Source: Marifrigoribacter sp965178585
GTDB lineage: Bacteria; Bacteroidota; Bacteroidia; Flavobacteriales; Flavobacteriaceae
Direction: 5' to 3'
Assembly: GCA_965178585.1 (NCBI GenBank)
Contig: OZ238267.1
Location: 2,170,001-2,234,000 of the forward strand
Length of the DNA stretch: 64,000 nucleotides
Below are positions 15,469-23,424 of the stretch, piece after piece. A program made the translations under genes and the position numbers. Each line of letters begins with the position of its first letter. Positions within the stretch are counted from its first letter, which is position 1. Under the pieces are notes generated by a model. It made no database searches. It worked only from the letters and a program-made list of their open reading frames with translations, and was not told where the DNA came from.

Positions 15469-15540
15469 TGTAGCTAACAACTTATTAAAACAATTGCTTT
15501 GGTCGTTACTTAAACACGCAACTAACCATACATAAAACCG
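15469..15540. repeat. attC-like site H (end of unit U7, shortened)
   Basis: TGTAGCTAAC (15469-15478) is complementary to the unit start GTTGGCTACA at 9 of 10 positions. The site spans only about 72 bases because the inner hairpin region is missing. The right arm GCAACTAACCATACATAA and the GTT core at 15540 are intact. Confidence 0.65.
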
Positions 15541-15703
15541 TTGGCGTTCATTGTGACCCGTCCTGAAATATGTATACACTAAACAACCGGCAATTATGGC
15601 TTGAAAAAGGATTTTCATTTCAATCTGGAGTGGATCCTAAATACCCGAGGGTACAACCGATGCTTTCGCTGTTTTAAGAGTTATTAAATCCTTTTAAAAT
15701 CAC

Positions 15704-15711
15704 TATTTTCG
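15704..15711 (+). promoter_or_regulatory. -7 promoter element TATTTTCG
   Basis: One mismatch to TAnnTTTG; it begins 12 bases before the ATG at 15716, again consistent with a leaderless transcript. Confidence 0.4.
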
Positions 15712-15715
15712 TTAT

Positions 15716-16276
15716 ATGAAAGTATCGGAATCCTACACAGTTTGGCTAGAAAATGCCTATATTTTATTTAGTGAACAAGGGCCAATCAATATTTCTATTA
15801 AAGGATTGGCAGCGCAATGTGGATTACCGCGCACTAATTTTTATTATTATTTTGATAATAAAGAAGACCTCATTGAAAAGGTAATTGAACTTCATTTTAA
15901 AACCACCACTGAGCTTTTCAACACCGAATTAGAAAACAAACTTCATTCCCTTATACCAGATCTATATGTTATTGCTTATGAATTCAAACCTGGCTTTATG
16001 TTTGCTAAACAATTGTTTTTAAATAGAGAAAACCAAGTTTATAACAAAGCCTATAAGCAGAGTGTTGCATTATCCTCTGATTTAATTGCCCCTAAATTTA
16101 AATCATTTTCTAAAATTGATTTACCAGATGAAATCGTAAAATCTATTTGGTTTACCGTTACAGATGCTTGGTTTTCTAGGGTAAATTTTGATGATTTTTC
16201 TGTGGATTACTTATGTGATTTATATTATGAAATTATGGATACGTTAACTCCATTAATAGATAAAAGTAAAAATTAG
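15716..16276 (+). CDS. TetR family transcriptional regulator
   Basis: 186 residues. The N-terminal helix-turn-helix reads INISIKGLAAQCGLPRTNFY followed by YYFDNKEDLIEKVI, the TetR signature. The ligand domain is variable and gives no ligand. It is followed after 266 bases (no gene seen, probably a promoter region) by two DUF1254 proteins that it may control. It opens the segment after site H, whose start core (GTTGGCGTTC) has no matching left core later in the window. Confidence 0.85.
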   Translation: MKVSESYTVWLENAYILFSEQGPINISIKGLAAQCGLPRTNFYYYFDNKEDLIEKVIELHFKTTTELFNTELENKLHSLIPDLYVIAYEFKPGFMFAKQLFLNRENQVYNKAYKQSVALSSDLIAPKFKSFSKIDLPDEIVKSIWFTVTDAWFSRVNFDDFSVDYLCDLYYEIMDTLTPLIDKSKN

Positions 16277-16542
16277 TAGACCCTATCCTATTCTGCTCTC
16301 GACACTACTGTCTAAACACCTTTCCTTAATTTTCACCACCTTTGTTATAGATAGGTCTTTTAAATAAAATCGTAAACATTTATTAGATATTTTCACCGGT
16401 TTTCTCATCTAAATTTTTGTCTTTTTTTACAAAAACATGCAAAAATAGAAGCCAAACTGACTAAAGTCATATTCTAATCGAACAAAAGAAAATAATTTTA
16501 ACACGTTCTACACCGAAAAAAAAACATTAAAATAAGAAGAAA

Positions 16543-17967
16543 ATGAAATTCAATGTTATTGCCTCAATCATAATTATGCTGAGTTCACTTGGCTGCCAAC
16601 AAAAAGCACCTGAGTTAACACCAGAACAAGCAAAAGAAATAGCTAAGGAGGCCTACGTGTATGGTTTCCCTATGGTAGTCAACTACAAAACAATGTACAA
16701 CTATACATTGAATGAAAAATCAAAAGAGTATAAAGGGCAGTTCAATGAGAAAAGTTGCGAGGCTAGAGTCTATTCACCCGAAGATAAAGCTATTGTTACA
16801 CCAAACTCAGATACGCCATATTGTATGTTTTGGGTTGATTTAAGTAATGAGCCTCAAGTGATTTCACTACCTGAAATGGAAGCTGAAAGGTTTTACCACT
16901 TTCAACTAATTGATTTGTATACCCACAATTTCGCTTACTTGGGAACTTTAACTACTGGGAATAAGGCTGGGAAATATTTGATAGCTAAAAATGGCTGGGA
17001 AGGCAACAAGCCTGAAGGAATTAATGATGTGCTTTATTGTGAGACCGATTTGTTTTTTGTAATAGTACGTACCCAATTAATGGATCAAAGCGATCTTTCA
17101 AATGTTAAGGCCATCCAAGATTCATATAAATTACAGGGGTTAAATAGTTTTATGGACAAAGAACCTGTTGTATCAGACAAAAAGGATAACTTCTTAGTTT
17201 GGAATGATGGTGATGAGTTTACTACAGCATCTTTCACTTATATGAATTACATGCTTAATTTAACAAGCCCCGTTGAATCTGAAATTAAATTGAGAACTGA
17301 ATTTGCAAAGCTGGGTATTGGTACCGATAAAGGTTTTGATATCAATAGCTTTGATGATGAAACTAAAAAAGCAATTGAAGAAGGGATGCAAGCAGGTCTT
17401 AAAGAAATGATTGATTTTGCTACTGAAGTTACGACAACAGATCCTACGGCAAGTACCAAAATTTTTGGAACACGTGACTTCCTAACAAAAAGCGCAAAGG
17501 AAAATTACAACTTAGATAATTTTTATTTGCTACGTGCTATCGCTGCCCAACATGGTCTTTATGGGAATTCTGCTCAAGAAGCTACTTACCCGACTTATTT
17601 AATGGAGGCAGCAGATGTTCCTTATGATGCAGCGAAATTTAATTATACCCTTACTTTTCAAAAAGATGAATTACCACCAGTAAACGCTTTTTGGTCATTC
17701 AGTATTTATGATGGTATCACACAATTGTTTATTCACAATGAAATAGATAGATATTTATTGAACTCAAATATGTTGGAGGACTTTGTCTATAATGAAGATG
17801 GTTCCTTGACATTATATATCCAAAAAGAGCCTCCAGTGGATGCATTAAAGGCTAATTGGTTACCTGCTCCTGATGGACCTTTCTACTGTACCATGAGACT
17901 TTATGGGCCTAAAGAAGAAGCTTTAAATGGTAAGTGGGTTAGTCCAAAAATGGTTAAGGTGCAATAA
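16543..17967 (+). CDS. DUF1254/DUF1214 lipoprotein
   Basis: 474 residues. The signal peptide ends in the lipobox LSSLGC. Then comes DUF1254 (AKEAYVYGFPMVVNYKTMYN, TPNSDTPYCMFWVDLSNEPQ) and, at the C-terminus, DUF1214 (PPVNAFWSFSIYDGITQLFI, then GPFYCTMRLYGPKEEALNGK). Both domains are common in envelope proteins of unknown function. It is followed 42 bases later by a second DUF1254-type protein in the same direction, probably one operon. Confidence 0.85.
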   Translation: MKFNVIASIIIMLSSLGCQQKAPELTPEQAKEIAKEAYVYGFPMVVNYKTMYNYTLNEKSKEYKGQFNEKSCEARVYSPEDKAIVTPNSDTPYCMFWVDLSNEPQVISLPEMEAERFYHFQLIDLYTHNFAYLGTLTTGNKAGKYLIAKNGWEGNKPEGINDVLYCETDLFFVIVRTQLMDQSDLSNVKAIQDSYKLQGLNSFMDKEPVVSDKKDNFLVWNDGDEFTTASFTYMNYMLNLTSPVESEIKLRTEFAKLGIGTDKGFDINSFDDETKKAIEEGMQAGLKEMIDFATEVTTTDPTASTKIFGTRDFLTKSAKENYNLDNFYLLRAIAAQHGLYGNSAQEATYPTYLMEAADVPYDAAKFNYTLTFQKDELPPVNAFWSFSIYDGITQLFIHNEIDRYLLNSNMLEDFVYNEDGSLTLYIQKEPPVDALKANWLPAPDGPFYCTMRLYGPKEEALNGKWVSPKMVKVQ

Positions 17968-18009
17968 CTAAATAAAAATAAAGACTAGTTCCATTTAATA
18001 TAAATTATC

Positions 18010-19068
18010 ATGAAAGACCAAAGAAATTTATTTACAGTTTGCCTAATTGCCTTACTTTTAGGAGTAACCCTACTACAGGCACAAGAAGCTACAAACCCTA
18101 AATCATCTCCCGATGAGCCTGTTATCGTCAATGTAGATAACTTTACGCGCGCTGAAACAGCCTTTCAATTCGATCGCGTACTCATGTTGGTAGAGGGTGG
18201 AGTAGTCAATAAATTCGTTCACTTGCGTAATCCCCCTGCATTAGATAAGCAAAACGTAATACGAATGAATCGAGATACATATTATAGTGCTGCTATTGTT
18301 GATATCAGCAAAGGAGCTACACTGACTATTCCAGAAACTGAGGGCCGCTATGTGTCTGCAATGATTATCAATGAAGACCACTATAATAATAAGGTATATC
18401 ATAAGCCAGGCACCTATAAACTAACCATGAAAGAGTTTGACACTCACTATGTCAGTATTAACTTTCGGATTTTGGTTGATGACTTAGACCCTGAAGATGT
18501 TAAAAAGGTATGGGCTATTCAGGATGGAATCATTTTAAAAGCGAATTCTGCCAAACCATATACACACCCCAATTACGATCTAGCGAGTTATGAAGCTACC
18601 TATAAACCATTGATTGAACTAAGCAGAGGTATGCCAGAAACAAGTAGAATGTTCGGGAAAGAAGCAGAAGTTGACAAAGTTCGTCATTTGCTCGGAACAG
18701 CATTCGGATGGGGCGGTTTGCCTGAGTATGAGGCATTCTATCTGACGATTGAACCGAATCTTCCCGTAGGCACCTATGAACTTACTGTTAAGGATGTCCC
18801 GGTAGACGCATTTTGGTCAATAAGCTCTTACAACAGAGATGGTTATTTTCAGGAAAATGAATACAACTCGTATAGCGTAAATAATATTACAGGAACTCCA
18901 AATGAAGATAGTTCATTTACCGTTCATTTTGGTGGTGATCCCAAAAGTTCAAACTACCTGCATATAACCGAGGGTTGGAATTATACGGTTAGGTTGTATA
19001 TGCCTCGCAAAGAAATACTAGATGGGACATGGATTTTCCCAAATGTAAAACCAGTAGAAAAAAAATAG
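18010..19068 (+). CDS. Exported DUF1254/DUF1214 protein
   Basis: 352 residues. There is a hydrophobic signal (FTVCLIALLLGVTLLQA) but no lipobox, so it is a periplasmic form. DUF1254-like features are NFTRAETAFQFDRVLMLVE and VIRMNRDTYYSAAIVDISKG; the DUF1214-like end is VPVDAFWSISSYNRDG with WNYTVRLYMPRKEILDGTW. It is shorter than its upstream partner and diverged from it, so it is not a recent duplicate. The codon choice includes more C and G than the neighbours (for example tttacgcgcgctgaa), hinting at a different origin. Confidence 0.82.
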   Translation: MKDQRNLFTVCLIALLLGVTLLQAQEATNPKSSPDEPVIVNVDNFTRAETAFQFDRVLMLVEGGVVNKFVHLRNPPALDKQNVIRMNRDTYYSAAIVDISKGATLTIPETEGRYVSAMIINEDHYNNKVYHKPGTYKLTMKEFDTHYVSINFRILVDDLDPEDVKKVWAIQDGIILKANSAKPYTHPNYDLASYEATYKPLIELSRGMPETSRMFGKEAEVDKVRHLLGTAFGWGGLPEYEAFYLTIEPNLPVGTYELTVKDVPVDAFWSISSYNRDGYFQENEYNSYSVNNITGTPNEDSSFTVHFGGDPKSSNYLHITEGWNYTVRLYMPRKEILDGTWIFPNVKPVEKK

Positions 19069-19138
19069 CATTTATCTCAGGACTATAAAGTATACCTCTG
19101 TACGTATTACAATATATTCTAAGTAAATGAACATTCTT

Positions 19139-19311
19139 ATGAAAAAATACTTTTAACAATAACAATTATACTCGGGGTTTATACTACAGGTGCTCAGGAA
19201 TAATTGGAAAATAAAGTAAATGATACTTCTTTACAAGAATTAGGAAAAGAATCCAAGGAAGGCTTATCAAAGGCTCCAGCCAACATTAGTTATAAAATAT
19301 TTCGAAATTGA
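19139..19311 (+). pseudogene. Remnant of an exported protein gene
   Basis: ATG plus an A-run begins a signal-like sequence, but the frame is broken by one missing base after the second lysine codon. The shifted frame then reads LLTITIILGVYTTGAQE, a stop at 19201, and a continuing open segment LENKVNDTSLQELGKE to a stop at 19309. One indel and one in-frame stop mark decay. The parent family is not recognised. Confidence 0.5.
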
Positions 19312-19432
19312 ATAAAACAGAATGTTTCTAAAACATAAAAAACTTAAATTTAAACATCGGAAAAATACGGTAATCAAATCGCAACTTTCCATACCCTAAT
19401 CCCTTGGTAACAATAGACGATAGATGAAATAA

Positions 19433-19534
19433 ATGAAAATTAAAATAGATGCAAGTTTAGAATTACAACAATTAAAATTATCTGAAAACATTTATACTGA
19501 TTTAGAAGTTTATAGCAAATTGAAATGTAATTGA
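19433..19534 (+). pseudogene. Possible N-terminal fragment of a GNAT acetyltransferase
   Basis: 33 codons encoding MKIKIDASLELQQLKLSENI followed by YTDLEVYSK. The pattern (beta strand, LELQQL) resembles the beginning of RimJ/RimL-type acetyltransferases, but it stops after the first helix. It sits just before site I, where a cassette gene would end. Between this and the preceding remnant I see nothing else. Confidence 0.3.
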
Positions 19535-19557
19535 TGTCTGAATCAATTAAAAAGTAC

Positions 19558-19685
19558 AGTAGCTAACAACGTGTATTATTAATTGCTTTGTCACTGCCGA
19601 CTTACGAACATTTCTGCGGATTTTCTTTTCGGTTTGTATTTGCTAAATTTGTTGCTGAAAAACGCCACTTTCGTTATACAAAACC
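19558..19685. repeat. attC-like site I (degenerate)
   Basis: The left side CAGTAGCTAAC is followed by AACGTGTATTATTAATTGC and matches the other sites. The right side ends TTATACAAAACC followed by ATTAGCC instead of GTT, and the inner hairpin no longer pairs well. The left core does not complement the start of the segment that begins at 15541. Confidence 0.5.
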
Positions 19686-19732
19686 ATTAGCCACAAGTTG
19701 AGCAAAAATTGAAATATTTTAGATTGAATATT

Positions 19733-20419
19733 ATGAAATTGAAAAGTTACATCACTGCATTAATGCTATTAATTTATTGTATTAATGCATTTTCACAAAA
19801 CGAAATCCCTACAATTGACAAAATTGTATTTAATGACGGAACTATTAAAGAAGGTAAATTAAAACTTAATAATGCTCAAGGAATAGAATTTAATGGGTTT
19901 GTAAAATTATGTAATGGAAAAAAGAATAAAGATTGTATTTCATATCAAATATCTGATATTGATAAGATAACTCAAGCACCACCTGAACTAATTGTGAATC
20001 AACTTAAACAGATTAACGACAAAAACGCTTCTAAAAAGTATCAAAATATTATTGAAAAAAGTGACAATCCTGATGAATTTAAAATAGAAACTTATATAGT
20101 TCGCTACAAGGTTATTTATAATGATAAAGAAGAAAATGGTGGTTTAGCCAAATTAATGTATTCAGGAAAGAATGCTGATTTTTATTATTATTCTAAACCG
20201 GGAAAAAATAGTGGAAAAACTTGTTTAACAAAACCAAATTCTAATGCTATAATATTTAGCTATAATAGTACAGCAACATCTGATAAGTTTAGTCTAAAAC
20301 AACTATCAGAATATTTTAAAGATTGCGAAATATTTACTAAAAAAAGTACTGAAAAAAATGCCTATAAAAAGTATAAAATAAAATATTTTTATAAGCTTTC
20401 TGATCAGTGTTCGATATAG
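19733..20419 (+). CDS. Exported protein of unknown function
   Basis: 228 residues from the ATG at 19733, chosen because MKLKSYITALMLLIYCINAF is a direct signal peptide; an in-frame TTG at 19709 would add eight residues in front of it. The mature part starts QNEIPTIDKIVFNDGTIKEG, a form seen in small Bacteroidota exported beta-rich proteins, with two cysteine pairs (CNGKKNKDC, CEIFTK). No named family is recognised. The next gene follows closely, so the two may be cotranscribed. Confidence 0.65.
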   Translation: MKLKSYITALMLLIYCINAFSQNEIPTIDKIVFNDGTIKEGKLKLNNAQGIEFNGFVKLCNGKKNKDCISYQISDIDKITQAPPELIVNQLKQINDKNASKKYQNIIEKSDNPDEFKIETYIVRYKVIYNDKEENGGLAKLMYSGKNADFYYYSKPGKNSGKTCLTKPNSNAIIFSYNSTATSDKFSLKQLSEYFKDCEIFTKKSTEKNAYKKYKIKYFYKLSDQCSI

Positions 20420-20440
20420 GTAAAATTGAATAAACATATT

Positions 20441-20929
20441 ATGATTCACCTAATAGTTGGAAATACAGGCTCTGGAAAAACTACCTATGCTAACCAATTG
20501 AAAAGAAAAAACAAGGGTATTATTTTTTCAATCGATAAATGGAATAAAACACTATTTCTTGAAGACAAAAAGCCAAATGATGGATTGGAATGGTTTCTGG
20601 AAAGAATAGAGCGATCTGAAAAACTAATTATGGATTTAGTTAAACAGCTAGAAAACGCTAACACGGATGCTATTCTTGATTTAGGATTGTCAAAATTTGA
20701 GCATCGTGAAAAGTTTAGAAATTTTGCCAATGAGAATGGATACGAACTAAAAACTCATTTTTTGAACATCTCAAAAGAAACTCGTCTGGAAAGAGTAATG
20801 AAACGAAATGAAGAAAAAGGAGCAACTTTCGAATTTGAAGTCAGTAAAGAAAATTTTGATTTTATGGAAAATTGGTTCGAAAAACCTACCAAGAATGAAA
20901 TGATTGGAGGAATAATTATAGAAGAATAA
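20441..20929 (+). CDS. P-loop ATP-binding protein (zeta-toxin/nucleoside kinase-like)
   Basis: 162 residues from the ATG at 20441; an in-frame TTG lies at 20426. Walker A is GNTGSGKTTYA at the N-terminus, followed by FSIDKW, the AILDLGLSKFEHR segment as Walker B-like strand, and a lid with ETRLERVMKRNEEKG. This is the AAA_33/zeta-like small-kinase fold. The phosphate acceptor cannot be deduced. No antitoxin-like gene is next to it; the upstream gene encodes an exported protein. Confidence 0.8.
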   Translation: MIHLIVGNTGSGKTTYANQLKRKNKGIIFSIDKWNKTLFLEDKKPNDGLEWFLERIERSEKLIMDLVKQLENANTDAILDLGLSKFEHREKFRNFANENGYELKTHFLNISKETRLERVMKRNEEKGATFEFEVSKENFDFMENWFEKPTKNEMIGGIIIEE

Positions 20930-21120
20930 AAACCTATAGCAACTAGTTTTATTATTCATTACAGATAAATTTCCTATCGGATTTCTTTATTATACAATCC
21001 TAACCAAATCCGTTAACGCTAGTTATAAAAGCAATTTGACATTTTTTTTACATTTATTTTACAATCAATTTGTAGGTGTTGAACATTTTCAATGTATTTT
21101 TAAAATCTAATTATAAAGTC

Positions 21121-22047
21121 ATGCAAAATAAAATTATTATCATACTATGTCTATGGTGTCTTACCGCATCCTTTGCTTGTTCAGAGAACAATAAACCTGT
21201 TAAAAGACAGGAAATAGAGAAACCTATATATAAACCAGTAGTCTCGGTAATTGCACCTATGCAAAAACAACATAACTATGGCGGATATTATTGCCCTGAT
21301 AATTTAAATGGTTTCCCTGCTATAGACATTAATAATTGGAAAAGTGTTCCTGTTGTAAATGGTAGAATGGCAACTAAAGAAGAAACTCAAAATGGAACTT
21401 CCTTAATATTTGTGGATCTAGAAACCTATCCAGATGCGAAACCCTTGGATATGGAAATGCCTAAACTTGCTAGATATTACAATAGAAATTCTGGTAAAGA
21501 TGAAATTATTATTGTTATACAAGCTTTAAATGTTGCAAACGATTCCGTAGTAGGATTTAGATATTTAAATGGTGGAAACGGAAGTGCTTATTTAGATAAG
21601 GTTAGGTTTCTTTCCGATAAGGAAATTGAAGACATTTCTTCCTCCCGCTTTGTTTCTATCAATTTGGACATTAATGCGAGTAAAGATAAAATTTGGGAAG
21701 TACTTACTAGTAAAGAATATAGCAAAACGCTTCAACCAATTTTTGACAAAGAAAACAAGCTTAAAACTGATTGGGATACAAAATCTAAAGTAAATTTTAT
21801 TTATCCTAATGCTGGAAATACAACTTCTGAATTTGCAGGTGGTCTATATGGAAATCAGTACATACAACTTGATTTTGAGCTAGACAATCATCAATATGTT
21901 GAAAAATTCCTTATAGGAGAAAATCGGGAAACAAAAAGCGCTGAATTAAAAATCGTTTGTGGTCCTTACGGCGATGATTTTGAAAATCAAAAAACCATTT
22001 TAACTAATTGGGCTCAAAAAATAAAAGAGTTGAGTGAAAAAAAATAG
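21121..22047 (+). CDS. Lipoprotein with C-terminal SRPBCC-like domain
   Basis: 308 residues from the ATG at 21121; the open frame extends to a GTG at 21076, but MQNKIIIILCLWCLTASFAC is a complete lipoprotein signal with lipobox SFAC. The N-terminal half is a unique region (GGYYCPDNLNGFPAIDINNW). The C-terminal half, from about residue 180, starts FVSINLDINASKDKIWEVLT and continues like an activator-of-Hsp90/START-type SRPBCC domain, a hydrophobic-ligand-binding fold. The ligand is unknown. It is convergent with the thioredoxin pair. Confidence 0.7.
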   Translation: MQNKIIIILCLWCLTASFACSENNKPVKRQEIEKPIYKPVVSVIAPMQKQHNYGGYYCPDNLNGFPAIDINNWKSVPVVNGRMATKEETQNGTSLIFVDLETYPDAKPLDMEMPKLARYYNRNSGKDEIIIVIQALNVANDSVVGFRYLNGGNGSAYLDKVRFLSDKEIEDISSSRFVSINLDINASKDKIWEVLTSKEYSKTLQPIFDKENKLKTDWDTKSKVNFIYPNAGNTTSEFAGGLYGNQYIQLDFELDNHQYVEKFLIGENRETKSAELKIVCGPYGDDFENQKTILTNWAQKIKELSEKK

Positions 22048-22061
22048 GTTCCCCTAAAATG

Positions 22062-22694
22062 TTACACTTTTATAGAACAGCCTATTGCTTTAGTTTCTTT
22101 AACCGTTATTTCTTTTCCTGCTAATAATTCATTTACAGCATCGGCTAAAAATCGTTGTTTTACGGAAGATGCATTGCGAACGTTGTCATCAATAGCTCCA
22201 ATATATTTTACGATGTTTTTACTATTTTCTTTTTGTAATAAATAAACATGTGGTGTTTTTTTTGCTCCATACTGAGCATAAACTTGATGGCTTTTATCAT
22301 ACAAATACGGAAAAGTAAATGCTTTCTCTTTTGCTTTTTGTTGCATTAACTCAAAAGTGTCATCAGGTTGTACCTCTGGATTGTTAGGGTTAATAGAAAT
22401 AACTGGGTAGCCTTTTGATTTAAACTCAGCGTCTAATGCATTTATTCTATCTTCACTTGCCACTGAAAAAGGACACGTATTACAAGTAAAAATTACAATA
22501 AACCCTTTTGCTTTTGGATAATCTGAAAAGGAAACCATTTTATTATCTACGTTCAATAAGTTAACATCTGCTACTTCAGAACCATTTTGATAACCATCTA
22601 CCACAGGTTGTGGTTCCTTAGTTATAAAACTACTTAATATGATTATGCTGCAAAAAGTAAAGGTCAATAAAGTTAAAAGTTGCTTCGTTTTCAT
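22062..22694 (-). CDS. Exported thioredoxin-fold protein (AhpC/TSA-like)
   Basis: 210 residues with an N-terminal hydrophobic signal. The redox motif is FTCNTCPFS (CxxC) in a peroxiredoxin-like setting: GSEVADVNLLNVDNKMVSFS before it and KSHQVYAQYGAKKTPHVYLL with the cis-proline after it. Resembles periplasmic TlpA/ResA-like or redoxin-domain proteins. It lies 2 bases downstream of a second thioredoxin-fold gene, so the two are one operon. Confidence 0.85.
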   Translation of the reverse strand: MKTKQLLTLLTFTFCSIIILSSFITKEPQPVVDGYQNGSEVADVNLLNVDNKMVSFSDYPKAKGFIVIFTCNTCPFSVASEDRINALDAEFKSKGYPVISINPNNPEVQPDDTFELMQQKAKEKAFTFPYLYDKSHQVYAQYGAKKTPHVYLLQKENSKNIVKYIGAIDDNVRNASSVKQRFLADAVNELLAGKEITVKETKAIGCSIKV

Positions 22695-22696
22695 CG

Positions 22697-23245
22697 TTAT
22701 TTATTTAAAATTGATATTAATTCTGTTTCTATTTCTTCATAGGTAAAAGAACGTTCGTAAAAAGCTCTTTCGGTATCATTGTAAAGCAAAGTAGCTGGAA
22801 TTGCTCCACTCCACTCTTTATCTATTTTTGGAATCCATCCGTTTGCATCTGGATCGTCTAATAAAACAACTTCAGATTTAATTTGACGATTCTTAACAAA
22901 AGGGATTAGTTTAGTTTTAAGCTGTCTTGGAAAATCTAAACTCACTAATAACACTTTTACTTTTTTAGAAGCATATTGTTCATTTATTTTTTCGAAAGCT
23001 GGTAATTCCTTAATACAAGGCTTACACCAAGTGGCCCAAAAATTAACTACATAAGTCGTATCGTTTTTTTGGTTCAGTAATGGCTCTAATTCGTTATAAT
23101 TATAAGTAGGAATGTTTATTTCTGAAATAGTTTCACTTTCATTATTTTCTATAATTGCAGCATTATCTTTCTCAGTAGTACTTGGCGTCTTATCTAAACA
23201 AGAAACAAATAGTATTAAACCAATTCCAATTAATATTTTATTCAT
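22697..23245 (-). CDS. TlpA-like thioredoxin lipoprotein
   Basis: 182 residues. The lipoprotein signal has lipobox FVSC. The active site is VVNFWATWCKPCIKELPAFE (WCxxC), followed by a cis-proline region WSGAIPATLLY. It is a membrane-anchored periplasmic thiol-disulfide protein. First gene of a two-gene operon with the redoxin-like protein; they could pass electrons to each other, which is inference. Confidence 0.88.
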   Translation of the reverse strand: MNKILIGIGLILFVSCLDKTPSTTEKDNAAIIENNESETISEINIPTYNYNELEPLLNQKNDTTYVVNFWATWCKPCIKELPAFEKINEQYASKKVKVLLVSLDFPRQLKTKLIPFVKNRQIKSEVVLLDDPDANGWIPKIDKEWSGAIPATLLYNDTERAFYERSFTYEEIETELISILNK

Positions 23246-23344
23246 TTTATAAAACTATTATAATTTATAAAATTTTAAAAGCTTTTAACAAGAGATTAAT
23301 ATATCTGCAAATCTTAAACAAAAAGATCACTCTGTTTACTGTAA

Positions 23345-23403
23345 CTAATTATTTACTAAATTAGGTGCTGAAACACACAACACAATCATAGCCAAAAAAT
23401 TAG
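23345..23403. repeat. Remnant right half of an attC-like site
   Basis: ATTTACTAAATTAGGTGCTG followed by AAACACACAACACAATCATAGCC resembles the right half of sites C and F (TTTACTAAATTAGTTGCTTA then AAACACGCAAC...). The left half and the GTT core are missing. Confidence 0.4.
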
Positions 23404-23424
23404 CAGTAATTAAAAAAACCAATT

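Larger units (their letters stand above)
1..15540 (+). mobile_element. Integron-like gene cassette array (left end outside window)
   Basis: A head-to-tail series of units, each opening at a GTT core and closing with an imperfect inverted repeat. Unit borders (first base after the G of the core to the next G) are U1 3808-5486, U2 5847-6906, U3 7267-8552, U4 8913-9956, U5 10317-12551, U6 12912-14610 and U7 14611-15540, with 360-bp gene-less units between U1/U2, U2/U3, U3/U4, U4/U5 and U5/U6. The start of each unit is complementary to the bases just left of its own closing repeat over 9-13 positions. The layout follows integron cassettes, although the cores are only GTT-constant rather than full GTTRRRY. 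No integrase gene lies in the window. The functional reading is inference; the border pattern is seen directly. Confidence 0.8.

Noticed and set aside
20441..20929. Toxin of a toxin-antitoxin pair (zeta-like kinase)
   Set aside because: No antitoxin-sized gene lies next to it; the upstream gene encodes an exported 228-residue protein. Kept only as a P-loop protein.
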